The position numbers and the translations under genes are program-made. From contig NZ_BJTV01000006.1 in assembly GCF_007176755.1 (NCBI RefSeq), forward strand, positions 186,001 through 250,000: DNA of 64,000 nt. Reading direction: 5' to 3'. The stretch is from Streptomyces sp. 1-11 (GTDB lineage Bacteria > Actinomycetota > Actinomycetes > Streptomycetales > Streptomycetaceae). Under the pieces are notes generated by a model. That model worked only from the letters and a program-made list of their open reading frames with translations. It did no database searches and was not told where the DNA came from. Numbering within the stretch: the stretch's first letter is position 1; each line of letters begins with the position of its first letter. Below, piece by piece: positions 47,278 through 57,369 of the stretch.

Positions 47278-48117
47278 TCAGTCCTCCTCGGTGCGGCCCT
47301 CCATGGCCAGCAGCTCCTCGTTCGGGATCGCGCCGCCGAAGCGGCGGTCGCGGGAGGCGAACTCGACGCAGGCCCGCCACAGGTCACGGCGGTCGAAGTC
47401 GGGCCACAGCACGTCCTGGAAGACCATCTCCGCGTAGGCGCTCTGCCAGAGCAGGTAGTTGGAGGTGCGCTGCTCGCCGCTGGGGCGCAGGAAGAGGTCG
47501 ACGTCCGGCATGTCCGGGTAGTACATGTACTTCTGGAGGGTCTTCTCGTTGACCTTCGACGGGTCGAGCCGGCCCGCCTTCACGTCCTCGGCGAGCCGCT
47601 GCGCGGCGTCGGCGATCTCCGCCCGGCCGCCGTAGTTCATGCAGAAGTACAGGGTGAGCAGGTCGTTGTCCTTGGTCTGCTCCTGGGCGACCTGGAGCTC
47701 CTTGGCCACCGACTTCCACAGCCTGGGCATACGGCCCACCCAGCGCACCCGGATGCCCAGCGCGTCGAGCTGGTCGCGGGTCCTGCGGATGAAGTCGCGG
47801 TTGAAGTTCATCAGGAAGCGGACCTCTTCGGGCGAGCGCTTCCAGTTCTCGGTGGAGAAGGCGTACAGGGAGATGTTGCGGACGCCGATCTCGACCGAGC
47901 CCTGCAGCACGTCGAGCACCCGCTCGGCGCCGACCTTGTGCCCCTCGGTGCGGGGCAGCCCCCGCTCCTTGGCCCAGCGGCCGTTGCCGTCCATGACGAT
48001 CGCCACGTGGTTCGGTACCAGCTCGCCCGGGAGCTTCGGCGCGCGGGCACCGGACGGGTGCGGCTCGGGCGCCCTGTACTCGCGGCGCCGGCTTCCCAGG
48101 ATCCCGCGTACGACCAT
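47278..48117 (-). CDS. uppS: Undecaprenyl (isoprenyl) diphosphate synthase
   Basis: 279 residues of the cis-prenyltransferase family that makes the C55 (or related) lipid carrier for cell-wall synthesis. It has [26 protein letters not shown] with the catalytic Asp, [18 protein letters not shown], and the C-terminal [27 protein letters not shown] substrate-binding signature. ATG at 48117 with two AGGAG runs upstream. Directly downstream of recO, the standard actinobacterial order. Actinobacteria often carry two paralogues with different chain lengths. Confidence 0.95.
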   Translation of the reverse strand: MVVRGILGSRRREYRAPEPHPSGARAPKLPGELVPNHVAIVMDGNGRWAKERGLPRTEGHKVGAERVLDVLQGSVEIGVRNISLYAFSTENWKRSPEEVRFLMNFNRDFIRRTRDQLDALGIRVRWVGRMPRLWKSVAKELQVAQEQTKDNDLLTLYFCMNYGGRAEIADAAQRLAEDVKAGRLDPSKVNEKTLQKYMYYPDMPDVDLFLRPSGEQRTSNYLLWQSAYAEMVFQDVLWPDFDRRDLWRACVEFASRDRRFGGAIPNEELLAMEGRTEED

Positions 48118-48149
48118 GTGCTCCTCGACTCCTCTAGCTCTTCTCGCGC

Positions 48150-48896
48150 TTACTTCTCGACGTACCTGAGCGAGCGCAGCCCGCGCTCCAGGTGCCAGTG
48201 CAGATACGCGGACACCAGCCCGCTGCCCTCCCGGACGTGGCGCGGCTCGCACGCATCCGCCGTCTCCCAGTCTCCCGTAAGCAGCGCGCCGAGCAGCACC
48301 AGGGTCTGCGGGGAGGGCACGACGCTGCCCGGCACCCGGCAGTCGGCGCAGACCGAGCCGCCGGAGGCCACCGAGAAGAACCGGTTCGGGCCGGGCATCC
48401 CGCACTTCGCGCAGTCGCCGAAGCTGGGGGCGTAGCCGTTGACGGCGAGCGAGCGCAGCAGGAAGGCGTCCAGCACGAGGTGCGGGGCGTGCTCGCCGCG
48501 GGCCAGGGTGCGCAGCCCGCCGACGAGCAGCAGGTACTGCTGGACGGCCGGTTCGCCCTCGTGGTCGGTGAACCGCTCGGCCGTCTCCAGCATCGCGGTG
48601 CCCGCGGTGTACCGGGCGTAGTCGGTGACGATCCCGCCGCCGTAGGGCGCGATGGTCTCGCTCTGCGTGCACAGCGGCAGCCCGCGCCCGACCAGCTCAC
48701 TGCCGCGTGCGAAGAACTGCACGTCGACATGGGAGAAGGGCTCCAGCCGGGCCCCGAACTTCGACTTCGTCCGACGCACACCCCTGGCCACGGCCCGTAC
48801 CCGGCCGTGCCCGCGGGTGAGCAGCGTGATGATGCGATCCGCTTCGCCGAGCTTCTGGGTCCGCAGGACGATGCCGTCGTCGCGGAACAGACTCAT
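48150..48896 (-). CDS. recO: DNA repair protein RecO
   Basis: 248 residues. The N-terminal OB-fold has [36 protein letters not shown]. The C-terminal domain has a four-Cys zinc site, CAKCG and CADC. RecO loads RecA with RecR and promotes annealing. ATG at 48896; 32 bp separate its stop from uppS, so the two are probably co-transcribed. Confidence 0.95.
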   Translation of the reverse strand: MSLFRDDGIVLRTQKLGEADRIITLLTRGHGRVRAVARGVRRTKSKFGARLEPFSHVDVQFFARGSELVGRGLPLCTQSETIAPYGGGIVTDYARYTAGTAMLETAERFTDHEGEPAVQQYLLLVGGLRTLARGEHAPHLVLDAFLLRSLAVNGYAPSFGDCAKCGMPGPNRFFSVASGGSVCADCRVPGSVVPSPQTLVLLGALLTGDWETADACEPRHVREGSGLVSAYLHWHLERGLRSLRYVEK

Positions 48897-48945
48897 GGCT
48901 CCATTCTGCCCGCCCGCACGGGCCGCCGGGCCCGCGGGCGGCGGT

Positions 48946-49167
48946 TCAGGCCACCGGCCCCCGCGTCCGCCCGCGCGCGTCGGCATGGGCGGCCACGGCA
49001 TGGAGCTGCTCGCCGGGGGTGGCCGCGCGGACGGCCCGCGGATCGCAGTCCCACTCGCGGCCGCCGCCGTAGGGCCGCAGCTGTACGTACGGCCCCTCGT
49101 GCCCCATGACGATGCCGAGGCGTCCGGTACGGGTGTCGACGGCGCAGGAGCCGACCGGGAGATTCAT
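48946..49167 (-). CDS. Small conserved protein of unknown function
   Basis: 73 residues: a short beta-rich domain, NLPVGSCAVDTRTGRLGIVMGHEGPYVQLRPYGGGREWDCDPRAVR (cited by its ends: GSCAVDTR and GREWDCDP), reminiscent of small SH3-like barrels, followed by an Ala/His-rich tail. ATG 49167 has GGAGG 8 bases upstream, which decides the start; the frame is open for 17 more codons. It is 49 bp upstream of recO on the same strand. I do not recognise a function. Confidence 0.7.
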   Translation of the reverse strand: MNLPVGSCAVDTRTGRLGIVMGHEGPYVQLRPYGGGREWDCDPRAVRAATPGEQLHAVAAHADARGRTRGPVA

Positions 49168-49617
49168 CGCGTCCACCTCCGGTGGTTCCCCTGCCACCGG
49201 CAATTTCACTCTTCGCATGCCACTGGTGGCCCAGCGTGTCTACACTCGGCCGGAGTCTGCCCGCGGCGCCGCCCGCCGTACGACGCCGGCCCCGCGCCGC
49301 CCGCCGCAGGTCAGGCACCGCCTCCGGCCGGGCGGTGGCGCACTCGCCGACGCTGCTCCGGGACGGTTCCGGGGCGGCCTCGGCGCCGTTCCGGGGCGGT
49401 TCTGGGGCGGCTTCGGCGCCGCTCCGGGGCGGTTCCGGGGCGGCCTCGGCGCCGTTCCGGGGGGGCCGGTTCCGCGCCCGCCGCTGCCGTTCCGGAGCAC
49501 GACCCGCGCTCCACGCCGGATCGCGCGGCCGCGTCGCGGCACGGACACCGCCGCCGCTGCCGCCATCCTGGGCAGGAGGACCGGCCGGTCCGCGACCCAG
49601 CCCGCCAGGAGCCGTGA
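49168..49617. repeat. 450-bp intergenic region with three 33-bp tandem repeats
   Basis: No gene seen. Three 33-bp near-identical units run 49365-49463 (unit starts 49365, 49398, 49431), each containing two TTC(C/T)GGGGC-type half-units. The remainder is ordinary GC-rich intergenic DNA ending in the ribosome-binding site of the next gene. Open frames run through the array because 33 is a multiple of three, but their composition (Arg/Pro/Gly-rich) and lack of a start signal argue against coding. Confidence 0.7.
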
Positions 49618-50544
49618 ATGACCCTCCCCGCCCCGCTCACCGGTGTCGTCCCGCCCGTCTGCACCCCGCTCACACCCGAGCGCGAGGTGGACGTGCCCTC
49701 GCTGCTGAGACTGGTGGACCACCTGGTGGCGGGCGGGGTGCACGGGCTGTTCGTGCTCGGTTCGACCTCGGAGGCGGCCTTCCTGACGGACCGCCAGCGC
49801 CGGCAGGTGGTGGAGGCGGTCGCGGACCACGCCGGCGGCCGGCTCCCCGTCATCGCCGGGGCCATCGACATGACCACTCCGCGCGTCCTGGAGCACGTCC
49901 GGGAGGTCAGTGCGGCGGGGGCGCAGGCCGTCGTCGTCACCGCCCCCTTCTACGCCCGCACCCACCCCGCCGAGATCGTCCACCACTACCGCCGGATCGC
50001 CGCCGCCAGCCCGGTCCCGGTGATCGCCTACGACATCCCGGTCGCCGTGCACACCAAACTCCCCGCCGAGCTGGTGCTGGGTCTGGCCGCCGACGGGGTG
50101 CTGGCCGGCCTGAAGGACTCCAGCGGGGACCTGGCCGCGTTCCGGGAGGTCGTCACCGGGGCCCGCGCCCACGCCGGGTTCGGCGTGCTGACCGGCTCCG
50201 AGCTGATCGCGGACGCCGCGCTGGCGCTGGGCGCCGACGGGGTGGTGCCGGGGCTGGCCAACGTGGACCCGCACGGGTACGTCCGGCTCTACCGGCTGTG
50301 CCGGGCGGGCGACTGGGAGGGCGCCCGGGCCGAACAGGAGCGGCTGTGCGCCCTGTTCGGCATCGTCGCGGCCGGCGACCCGGCCCGGATGGGCGCGAGC
50401 TCCTCGGCCCTGGGCGCCTTCAAGGCGGCCCTGCACCTGCGCGGAGTCATCGACTGCCCGGCGACGGCCGAACCCCAGGTACAGCTGTCGGGCGACGAGG
50501 TGACCCGGGTGAGCCAGCAGCTGACGGGGGCGGGACTGCTGTAG
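49618..50544 (+). CDS. Dihydrodipicolinate synthase/N-acetylneuraminate lyase family aldolase
   Basis: 308-residue TIM-barrel class I aldolase. It has VLGSTSEAAFLTDRQRRQVVE (the GTTGE-equivalent loop), the active-site Tyr in VIAYDIPVAVHTKLP, and the Schiff-base Lys in LAGLKDSSGDLAAF. The Arg that follows the Tyr in true DHDPS (YNVP-x-R) is absent, so lysine biosynthesis is unlikely. A sialidase is encoded 1 kb downstream, which makes N-acetylneuraminate lyase an attractive inference, but other keto-acid aldolase activities remain possible. ATG 49618 with AGGAG 6 bases upstream. Confidence 0.85.
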   Translation: MTLPAPLTGVVPPVCTPLTPEREVDVPSLLRLVDHLVAGGVHGLFVLGSTSEAAFLTDRQRRQVVEAVADHAGGRLPVIAGAIDMTTPRVLEHVREVSAAGAQAVVVTAPFYARTHPAEIVHHYRRIAAASPVPVIAYDIPVAVHTKLPAELVLGLAADGVLAGLKDSSGDLAAFREVVTGARAHAGFGVLTGSELIADAALALGADGVVPGLANVDPHGYVRLYRLCRAGDWEGARAEQERLCALFGIVAAGDPARMGASSSALGAFKAALHLRGVIDCPATAEPQVQLSGDEVTRVSQQLTGAGLL

Positions 50545-50582
50545 GCGGAGGCACGAGCGCCCCGCACCTCGATCCGACCTGC

Positions 50583-51170
50583 CTACGGGACCGGGACCCG
50601 TTGCAGATGCTGAACGATGAGAGCGAGGTCCGAAATGGACGCTATACAGAATTCCTGGTCCCGCGTGTTCACGGAGTGAACGACGTCAGCGAATGCCGGA
50701 TTCCCGAGACCGCCGGTCTCGAGCAGAACGCGATTCGGCAGCAGGATCCGGTTTCTCCTCGTCCGGTCGAGCACCCATGCGAGCTGAGTGGGAACATCCT
50801 TCACGACATCCTCGACGAACTGGTCCACGCCTTCCCTCGGAGCTTTGTAGCGCCATCCCATGTAGGCCACCTGGTGGTAGCCGTACTCGTCGTTGTATTC
50901 GGTCGGCAGCTTGAACCAGGCGAGTTCGCCAAACCTGCTGAGCGCCTTCATCGCGTCCACGGTCCGGGTCGACATGAAACGTCCGATCTGGTTGCCGTCG
51001 GCTCGGTCGGAGTACGCACGGTGCTGCACCGTCCGATCACCGACACCGGTCACCGATTGGGTCGTCAGGCGGCCTAGAGCGTCGAAGGCAGTGAACGATC
51101 TTCCATGCTCACCTGTTCGAGTCGACTCAAGCAGTGCCGTCCGGATCAACAAGAGGCAAAGGATGGCCAA
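50583..51170 (-). pseudogene. Rhs-repeat remnant fused to an unknown C-terminal region
   Basis: 195-codon open frame. Residues about 26-60 (FTAFDALGRLTTQSVTGVGD, then HRAYSDRADGN) match the YD/Rhs repeat consensus found in polymorphic toxin and wall-associated proteins. The repeat stops abruptly, and the remaining ~133 residues, from MSTRTVDAMKALSRF onward, resemble nothing I recognise. They may be a toxin tip, an immunity protein or an unrelated fused gene; an internal ATG at 50975 could start a separate protein but lacks a good ribosome-binding site. Base composition is less GC-rich than the neighbours. Together with the FG-GAP remnant next door, this looks like a decayed, laterally acquired locus. 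Confidence 0.6.
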
Positions 51171-51320
51171 CTGCCGTTGCAGTCAAGGTGGTTGCCGCCG
51201 TCGTGGCCGGGCAGGCCGCGGTCCCGGTGAACGCCCGATGGAGGCAGTACAACCATCCGGTTTCGACGGGGGTCTCGACCGGGTGTGCGAGACGGCTGCG
51301 GCCGGTCGTCGTGTTCCGGC
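51171..51320. other. Unassigned stretch between Rhs and FG-GAP remnants
   Basis: About 150 bp with no supportable gene on either strand; open frames here are short and match nothing recognisable. It probably contains a deletion junction of the decayed locus. Confidence 0.4.
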
Positions 51321-51560
51321 AGGATCCGGGAGAAGGGCGACCGGTTCGGCGGGGCCGTGCGGCTCGCCGACACCACCGGCGACGGCCGGGCGGAGCTGTA
51401 CGCCGGGGCTCCGGGGGAGAACGCGGGCGCCGGCTCGGTGTGGGCGCTCCCGGGGACCGCCACGCAGGTGACCGGCAAGGGCTCGGTCTCCTTGGGCGCG
51501 GGCACGCTGGGCACGGTCGCGGCGAAGGCCGCCCTGGGCGCGGCCTTCGACCGCCGCTGA
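51321..51560 (+). pseudogene. 3' remnant of an FG-GAP (integrin-alpha/VCBS-like) repeat protein
   Basis: The frame encodes GDRFGGAVRLADTTGDGRAE then LYAGAPGENAGAGSVWALPG, a clear FG-GAP repeat with its calcium-loop DTTGDG, and ends LGAAFDRR before a stop at 51560. Full-length relatives are secreted beta-propeller proteins of 400 or more residues with a signal peptide. Here only the last repeat and tail remain, with no start signal or upstream propeller, so it is a truncated leftover. Convergent with the sialidase gene. Confidence 0.65.
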
Positions 51561-51576
51561 CGCGGCCGGCGGCCGG

Positions 51577-52767
51577 TCAGCGCGTCGTCCGCGCCGGCAG
51601 CCGCCGGAACTCGATCCTCTCGTACGGCCCGTTCGTGCCGGTCTCGTACAGCAGCCCGGCCGTGTGCGCGCCGAGCGGGACGAGGTCGGAGTAGGCGGCG
51701 GGCCGGCCGGACAGGGTGAGCGCCCTGCTGAAGGTCCGTCCGCCGTCGGTGCTGCGCCACAGGGCCATCGCCCGGCGGGCGGTGGGCACGGAGGGCGCGG
51801 AGAACAGCAACGGGGCGGCGTGTGCGCCGGGTGGTTGCAGGACGCTGCCCTGGACCACCGGGACGTCGTCCAGCGTGCTCTGCACGGCGAACGGGGCGTC
51901 CAGGGTCGCGCCCGCGTCGCTGGAGAAGGCGTCGAGGCGGTGGCCGGGTCCGCTGCCGTGCTGGTCGCGCGAGGAGAAGTACAGCCGTCCGTCCGGGAGC
52001 TGGGCGGCGCCGGTCTCGTTGGCGTTGGTCACGCCGTCGTGGCCGTCGTCCGTGAAGCCGAGCCGCCAGGTGCGGCCGCCGTCGTCGCTGTAGAGGGCGT
52101 GGGCGCCGTAGTACCGGGGCTCCTGGCCGGTGTCGGGTGAGCCGGGCGGCGGCGCGGTGGAGTGGTCGGCGGGCACGAGCAGGCGGCCGGCGTGGGGGCC
52201 GCGGGTCAGGGCCAGGGCGTGACCGGGGCCGGTCGCGAACCAGCGCCAGCGCGGCGGCTTCACCGCGGCCGTGATGTCCCGCGGGGTCGTGAAGCGGCGG
52301 CCGTCGTCCAGGCTGCGCTGCACGAACACCCGGCGGCCCTGCCCGGGGGCGACCTCGCCGCGCATGATCCGCGCCTCGGTCGCCGAGCCGGCGTTGAACG
52401 AGGTGACGAGGACGACCGCGCCGGTGCGCGGGTCGACGACGGGGGCCGGGTTGCCCCGGGTGTCGCCCTGCCCGGCGGCCACCACCGTGAGCTTCCCCCA
52501 GGTGCAGCCGCCGTCGGCGGAGCGGCGCAGCACGACGTCGATGTCGCCGCTGTCGCCCGCGCCGTCGTGCCGGCCCTCGGCGAAGGCCAGCACGGTTCCG
52601 CGCCGGGTGACGACGGCGGCCGGGATGCGGTAGGCGTCGTAGCCGCCCTCCCCCGCGGTGTACGGCACCGAGGACGCGCAGCCGGACGCGGGCCGGGCCG
52701 GCTGCACGACGGCGAGCGGGGCGAGGAGCGCGGCGGCTGCGGCGAGGGCGCGGCTCAGCGGGGTCAC
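51577..52767 (-). CDS. Secreted sialidase (exo-alpha-sialidase, BNR/Asp-box)
   Basis: 396 residues. Signal peptide with hydrophobic ALAAAAALLAPLAVV, cleaved near PARPASG. A six-bladed propeller follows: YRIPAAVV (the RIP motif with the first active-site Arg), FAEGRHDGAGDSGDIDVVLRR, Asp-boxes SADGGCTW, SDDGGRTW and STDGGRTF, and YSDLVPLGAHTAGLLYETG near the end. It releases terminal sialic acids or related sugars outside the cell. GTG 52767 is preferred because GGGGAG lies 9 bases upstream; an ATG 9 bases earlier is too close to it. The longer open frame upstream is a duplicated fragment, not coding. Confidence 0.9.
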   Translation of the reverse strand: MTPLSRALAAAAALLAPLAVVQPARPASGCASSVPYTAGEGGYDAYRIPAAVVTRRGTVLAFAEGRHDGAGDSGDIDVVLRRSADGGCTWGKLTVVAAGQGDTRGNPAPVVDPRTGAVVLVTSFNAGSATEARIMRGEVAPGQGRRVFVQRSLDDGRRFTTPRDITAAVKPPRWRWFATGPGHALALTRGPHAGRLLVPADHSTAPPPGSPDTGQEPRYYGAHALYSDDGGRTWRLGFTDDGHDGVTNANETGAAQLPDGRLYFSSRDQHGSGPGHRLDAFSSDAGATLDAPFAVQSTLDDVPVVQGSVLQPPGAHAAPLLFSAPSVPTARRAMALWRSTDGGRTFSRALTLSGRPAAYSDLVPLGAHTAGLLYETGTNGPYERIEFRRLPARTTR

Positions 52768-53068
52768 GACCCCCATGCTCCCCGCGGTCACCGGCCCGGG
52801 CACGGTGGCGGGCCCGGGCGGGTCAGGACGGCGTCCGGGCGGCCGCCGGCAGCCTGCCGACGTCCGGCGCAGACGGTGAGGGCCGCGCCGACCGTGGGGC
52901 GCGATGGCTGCGGCGAGGGCGCGGCTCAGCGGGGTCACGCCCCCATGCTGCCCGCGGTCACCGGCCGGAGCGCGGTGGCGGGCCCGGGCGGGTCAGGACG
53001 GCGTCCGGGCGGCCGTCAGCAGCCTGCCGACGTCCTCGGCGCAGATGGTGAGGGCCGCGCCGACGGTG
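52735..53068. repeat. Tandem duplication of the sialidase/TerB junction, about 165 bp per copy
   Basis: Copy A (about 52735-52897) and copy B (about 52906-53068) are nearly identical in order and sequence with a few small indels and substitutions. Each holds the sialidase 5' end, the spacer, and the 3' end of the TerB-like gene. Copy A carries the functional sialidase start and a TerB tail fragment. Copy B carries the functional TerB stop (52993) and a sialidase signal-peptide fragment. Confidence 0.9.
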
Positions 53069-53688
53069 GTGAGCGCGTCGCGTTCGGCGGGGGTGTAGGG
53101 GCCGTCGGCCAGGGCGATGCGGGCGGCGTCGAGGAACAGGGACTCGCGGCCGGCCGGGGCGAGGTGCGGGGCGAGCGGGTCCAGGGCCTCGTGCAGCTCT
53201 ATGGCGAGGCTCGCGCCGCACGGCCCGCCGAGGACCCGGCCGGTGTCGGCGGCGAGCGCCTCGACCAGGGCGGCCAGCCGGTCCTCGGTGCAGTCCTGGA
53301 AGCCGGCGGCGCGGACGGTGCCGGCGGCCGTCTCCAGGACGGTGCGGGAGGAGGTGCCGCCCGCGGCGAGGACGGCGAGGGCGACGGTGTGCACGGCGTC
53401 GCGGAGCATCGCGGAGAAGCGGCGGGTGGTGGGGTGGTCGAGGACCTCGGTGCCGTAGTGGTGGCCGCAGGCGGCGCACTCCACGACGGGTCCGGCGGCG
53501 CCGCGCGGCAGCAGCGGCACTCCGAGCAGGGTGAGGCGGCGGCGGCCGGAGAGCCGCTGGTAGTTGCGGTCGCCCCCGCAGCCCGGGCAGTAGAACTCGC
53601 CGTCGCCGACGGGTGTCCACGCGGTGCGGGTGCCCAGGATGCGCGCAGCCCTGGCGGCACGGCCGTCTCGTCCCCGTACTGGCAGCAC
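52993..53688 (-). CDS. TerB-like protein with zinc ribbon
   Basis: 231 residues. The N-terminal part has two Cys pairs, FYCPGCGGDRNYQRL and VECAACGHHYGTEV, forming a probable zinc ribbon. The C-terminal two-thirds is an all-helical TerB-like domain (LAALVEALAADTGRVLGG, then LFLDAARIALADGPYTPAERDALTTVG). TerB proteins occur in tellurite-resistance and stress systems, but here no other ter gene is adjacent. GTG 53688 with GGAGG 6 bases upstream. Its 3' end is part of a tandem duplication. Confidence 0.8.
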   Translation of the reverse strand: MLPVRGRDGRAARAARILGTRTAWTPVGDGEFYCPGCGGDRNYQRLSGRRRLTLLGVPLLPRGAAGPVVECAACGHHYGTEVLDHPTTRRFSAMLRDAVHTVALAVLAAGGTSSRTVLETAAGTVRAAGFQDCTEDRLAALVEALAADTGRVLGGPCGASLAIELHEALDPLAPHLAPAGRESLFLDAARIALADGPYTPAERDALTTVGAALTICAEDVGRLLTAARTPS

Positions 53689-53815
53689 GTCGCACCTCCG
53701 TAACCGCGCGGCAACATCGCAGCGCTGGCGTGATGTTAGCCACATCCCGGAGGCTGAGTCAGTACCCCGTACGAGACCTTTCCGTGACCTGGTGCGCGCG
53801 ATGGCCGGGAAACGA

Positions 53816-53853
53816 CGGGGCCCCGGCCGCCCGGTACGGCGGCCGGGGCCCCG
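53816..53853 (-). terminator. Terminator after leuA
   Basis: 16-bp inverted repeat (53816-53831 with 53838-53853) and a 6-base loop, about 20 bp past the leuA stop. Confidence 0.8.
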
Positions 53854-53872
53854 AAAGACCCGGTCAGAGGGG

Positions 53873-55728
<1,856 letters not shown>

Positions 55729-55907
55729 GATGCTCCGCAGCCTAGCCGAGCCGCACCGGATGCGCGGGCCTGTCCCAGTATGCGGGACCGCCGGGACCAA
55801 TCGGACGAAAAGCGTGCAATCTCACTCCGGGGTCACGATCGCTTACCACCCCGTGACGCAGCGCGACGACGGATGTCCGGGTATTTCACCAATCATGGTT
55901 GCGAGTA

Positions 55908-55923
55908 GTGACAGTCATGTCAC
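55908..55923. promoter_or_regulatory. Inverted repeat GTGACA-N4-TGTCAC before M4 protease gene
   Basis: Perfect 6-bp arms (55908-55913, 55918-55923) with a 4-base spacer, about 20 bp from the start of the second M4 protease gene. The half-site TGACA/TGTCA also forms the palindrome at 13895 before the other M4 gene. The rest of the 55729-55943 gap shows nothing else I can name. Confidence 0.45.
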
Positions 55924-55943
55924 GCAGTGCGATGGTGCCGAGT

Positions 55944-57014
55944 ATGACCACCAACGGGGGCTTCGAGCCCGTCTTCTGCACGATCGTCCCGCCGCACGTC
56001 CTCGACCGGCTCGCGCGATCCGGCGACTTGGCGCTCTCCGGTCCCGCCCGCCGGTCCCTGGAGCACGACGCCTACCAGCGCACCAAGCGCCGCCTGACCA
56101 CGGTGCTCGGCGCGCCCGCCGTCGCCCAGCCGGCCGGCGCCGCCGCCGGCCGCCCGCACCGCACCGTCTACGACGCCCGCCACCGGCAGGACCTGCCCGG
56201 CACCAAGGTCCGCGAGGAGGGCTCCGAGCCGGGCGCGGACGCCTCGGTGAACCGCGCCTACGCGGGTCTCGGCGCCACCTTCGACCTGTACCAGAAGGCG
56301 TACGGCCGCGACTCCATCGACGGCGCGGGCCTGCCGCTTGACGCCAGCGTGCACTTCGGCACCGACTACGACAACGCCTTCTGGAACGGCGAGCAGATGG
56401 TGTTCGGCGACGGGGACGGCGAGATCTTCCTGGACTTCACCATCCCGGTCGACGTCATCGGCCACGAGCTGACCCACGGCGTCACCCAGCACACCGCCAA
56501 CCTCACCTACTTCGGCCAGCCCGGCGCGCTCAACGAGTCGCTGTCCGACGTCTTCGGCTCGCTGATCAAGCAGTACAGCCTCGGCCAGACCGCCGCCGAG
56601 GCCGACTGGCTGATCGGCGCCGGACTGCTCGCCCCGGGTGTGCACGGCACGGCCCTGCGCTCGATGAAGGCGCCGGGCACGGCGTACGACGACCCGAACC
56701 TCGGTAAGGACCCGCAGCCGGCGACCATGGAGCACTACGTGCGCACCGGCCGCGACAACGGCGGCGTGCACATCAACTCCGGCATCCCGAACCACGCGTT
56801 CTACCTGGTCGCCACCGCCATGGGCGGCCACTCCTGGGAGAAGGCGGGGCAGGTCTGGTACGACGTGCTGACCGGCGGCGAGCTCCAGCAGCAGGCCCAG
56901 TTCGCCGACTTCGCCAAACTGACCGTGAAGGCGGCGCGCGAGCGGTACGGCGCCGGCGACGAACTGGAGGCCGTGCAGAAGGCCTGGGAGCAGGTCGGGG
57001 TGCGGACGCTGTAG
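55944..57014 (+). CDS. Protealysin-like M4 metalloprotease
   Basis: 356 residues with no signal peptide. The N-terminus (GGFEPVFCTIVPPHVLDRLA) matches the short protealysin-type propeptide with its PP motif. The catalytic domain has GHELTHGVTQHTANL (HExxH), GALNESLSDVFGSLI with the third ligand, and HINSGIPNHAFYL. Protealysin-like enzymes act inside cells or are released by non-classical routes. The 88-residue gene that follows encodes an emfourin-like inhibitor, the usual partner. Start chosen at ATG 55944 by the propeptide; the upstream in-frame ATGs have no better ribosome-binding sites. Confidence 0.9.
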   Translation: MTTNGGFEPVFCTIVPPHVLDRLARSGDLALSGPARRSLEHDAYQRTKRRLTTVLGAPAVAQPAGAAAGRPHRTVYDARHRQDLPGTKVREEGSEPGADASVNRAYAGLGATFDLYQKAYGRDSIDGAGLPLDASVHFGTDYDNAFWNGEQMVFGDGDGEIFLDFTIPVDVIGHELTHGVTQHTANLTYFGQPGALNESLSDVFGSLIKQYSLGQTAAEADWLIGAGLLAPGVHGTALRSMKAPGTAYDDPNLGKDPQPATMEHYVRTGRDNGGVHINSGIPNHAFYLVATAMGGHSWEKAGQVWYDVLTGGELQQQAQFADFAKLTVKAARERYGAGDELEAVQKAWEQVGVRTL

Positions 57015-57035
57015 TTCCGTACTAGACAGGCTCCC

Positions 57036-57302
57036 ATGCGTATTCAGGTACGGCGCACAGGCGGATTCGCGGGCATCGAGCGCCGGGCCGAGGTGGACAC
57101 CTCGGCCCGGCCCGACGCCCAGGAGTGGCAGGCCCTGGCCGAACGCGTCCTGGCCTCCGGCGGTTCGACGCCACCGGCGGGGGTCCCGGACGGCTTCGCC
57201 TACGAGATCACGGTCGACGGCCGCACGGTCCACGCGGCCGACCCCCGACTCACCGAGGAGCAGAGGGAGTTGATCACGAGGGTGCTGAAGGAGGGGGCCT
57301 AG
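57036..57302 (+). CDS. Emfourin-like protease inhibitor
   Basis: 88 residues beginning MRIQVRRTGGFAGIERRAEVD, with the conserved N-terminal strand and GGFAGI loop of emfourin. The C-terminal half, FAYEITVDGRTVHAADPRLTEEQRELI, completes the small alpha/beta domain. Emfourins bind and inhibit the protealysin-like M4 protease encoded next to them. It is 21 bp after the protease gene on the same strand, so the two are co-transcribed. Confidence 0.85.
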   Translation: MRIQVRRTGGFAGIERRAEVDTSARPDAQEWQALAERVLASGGSTPPAGVPDGFAYEITVDGRTVHAADPRLTEEQRELITRVLKEGA

Positions 57303-57369
57303 GGCCGGCGGGCGCCGGTTCCCGCAGGGGCGTTGACTTCCGTTACCGACGGTACGGATGATCCGGGCC

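Noticed and set aside
49106..49621. Open frame of 171 codons through the 33-bp repeats
   Set aside because: Arg/Pro/Gly-rich, overlaps a better-supported gene, no start signal; frame is open because the repeat is a multiple of three.
52768..52938. N-terminal extension of the sialidase
   Set aside because: It arises from a duplicated 5' fragment; the signal peptide and ribosome-binding site lie at 52767.
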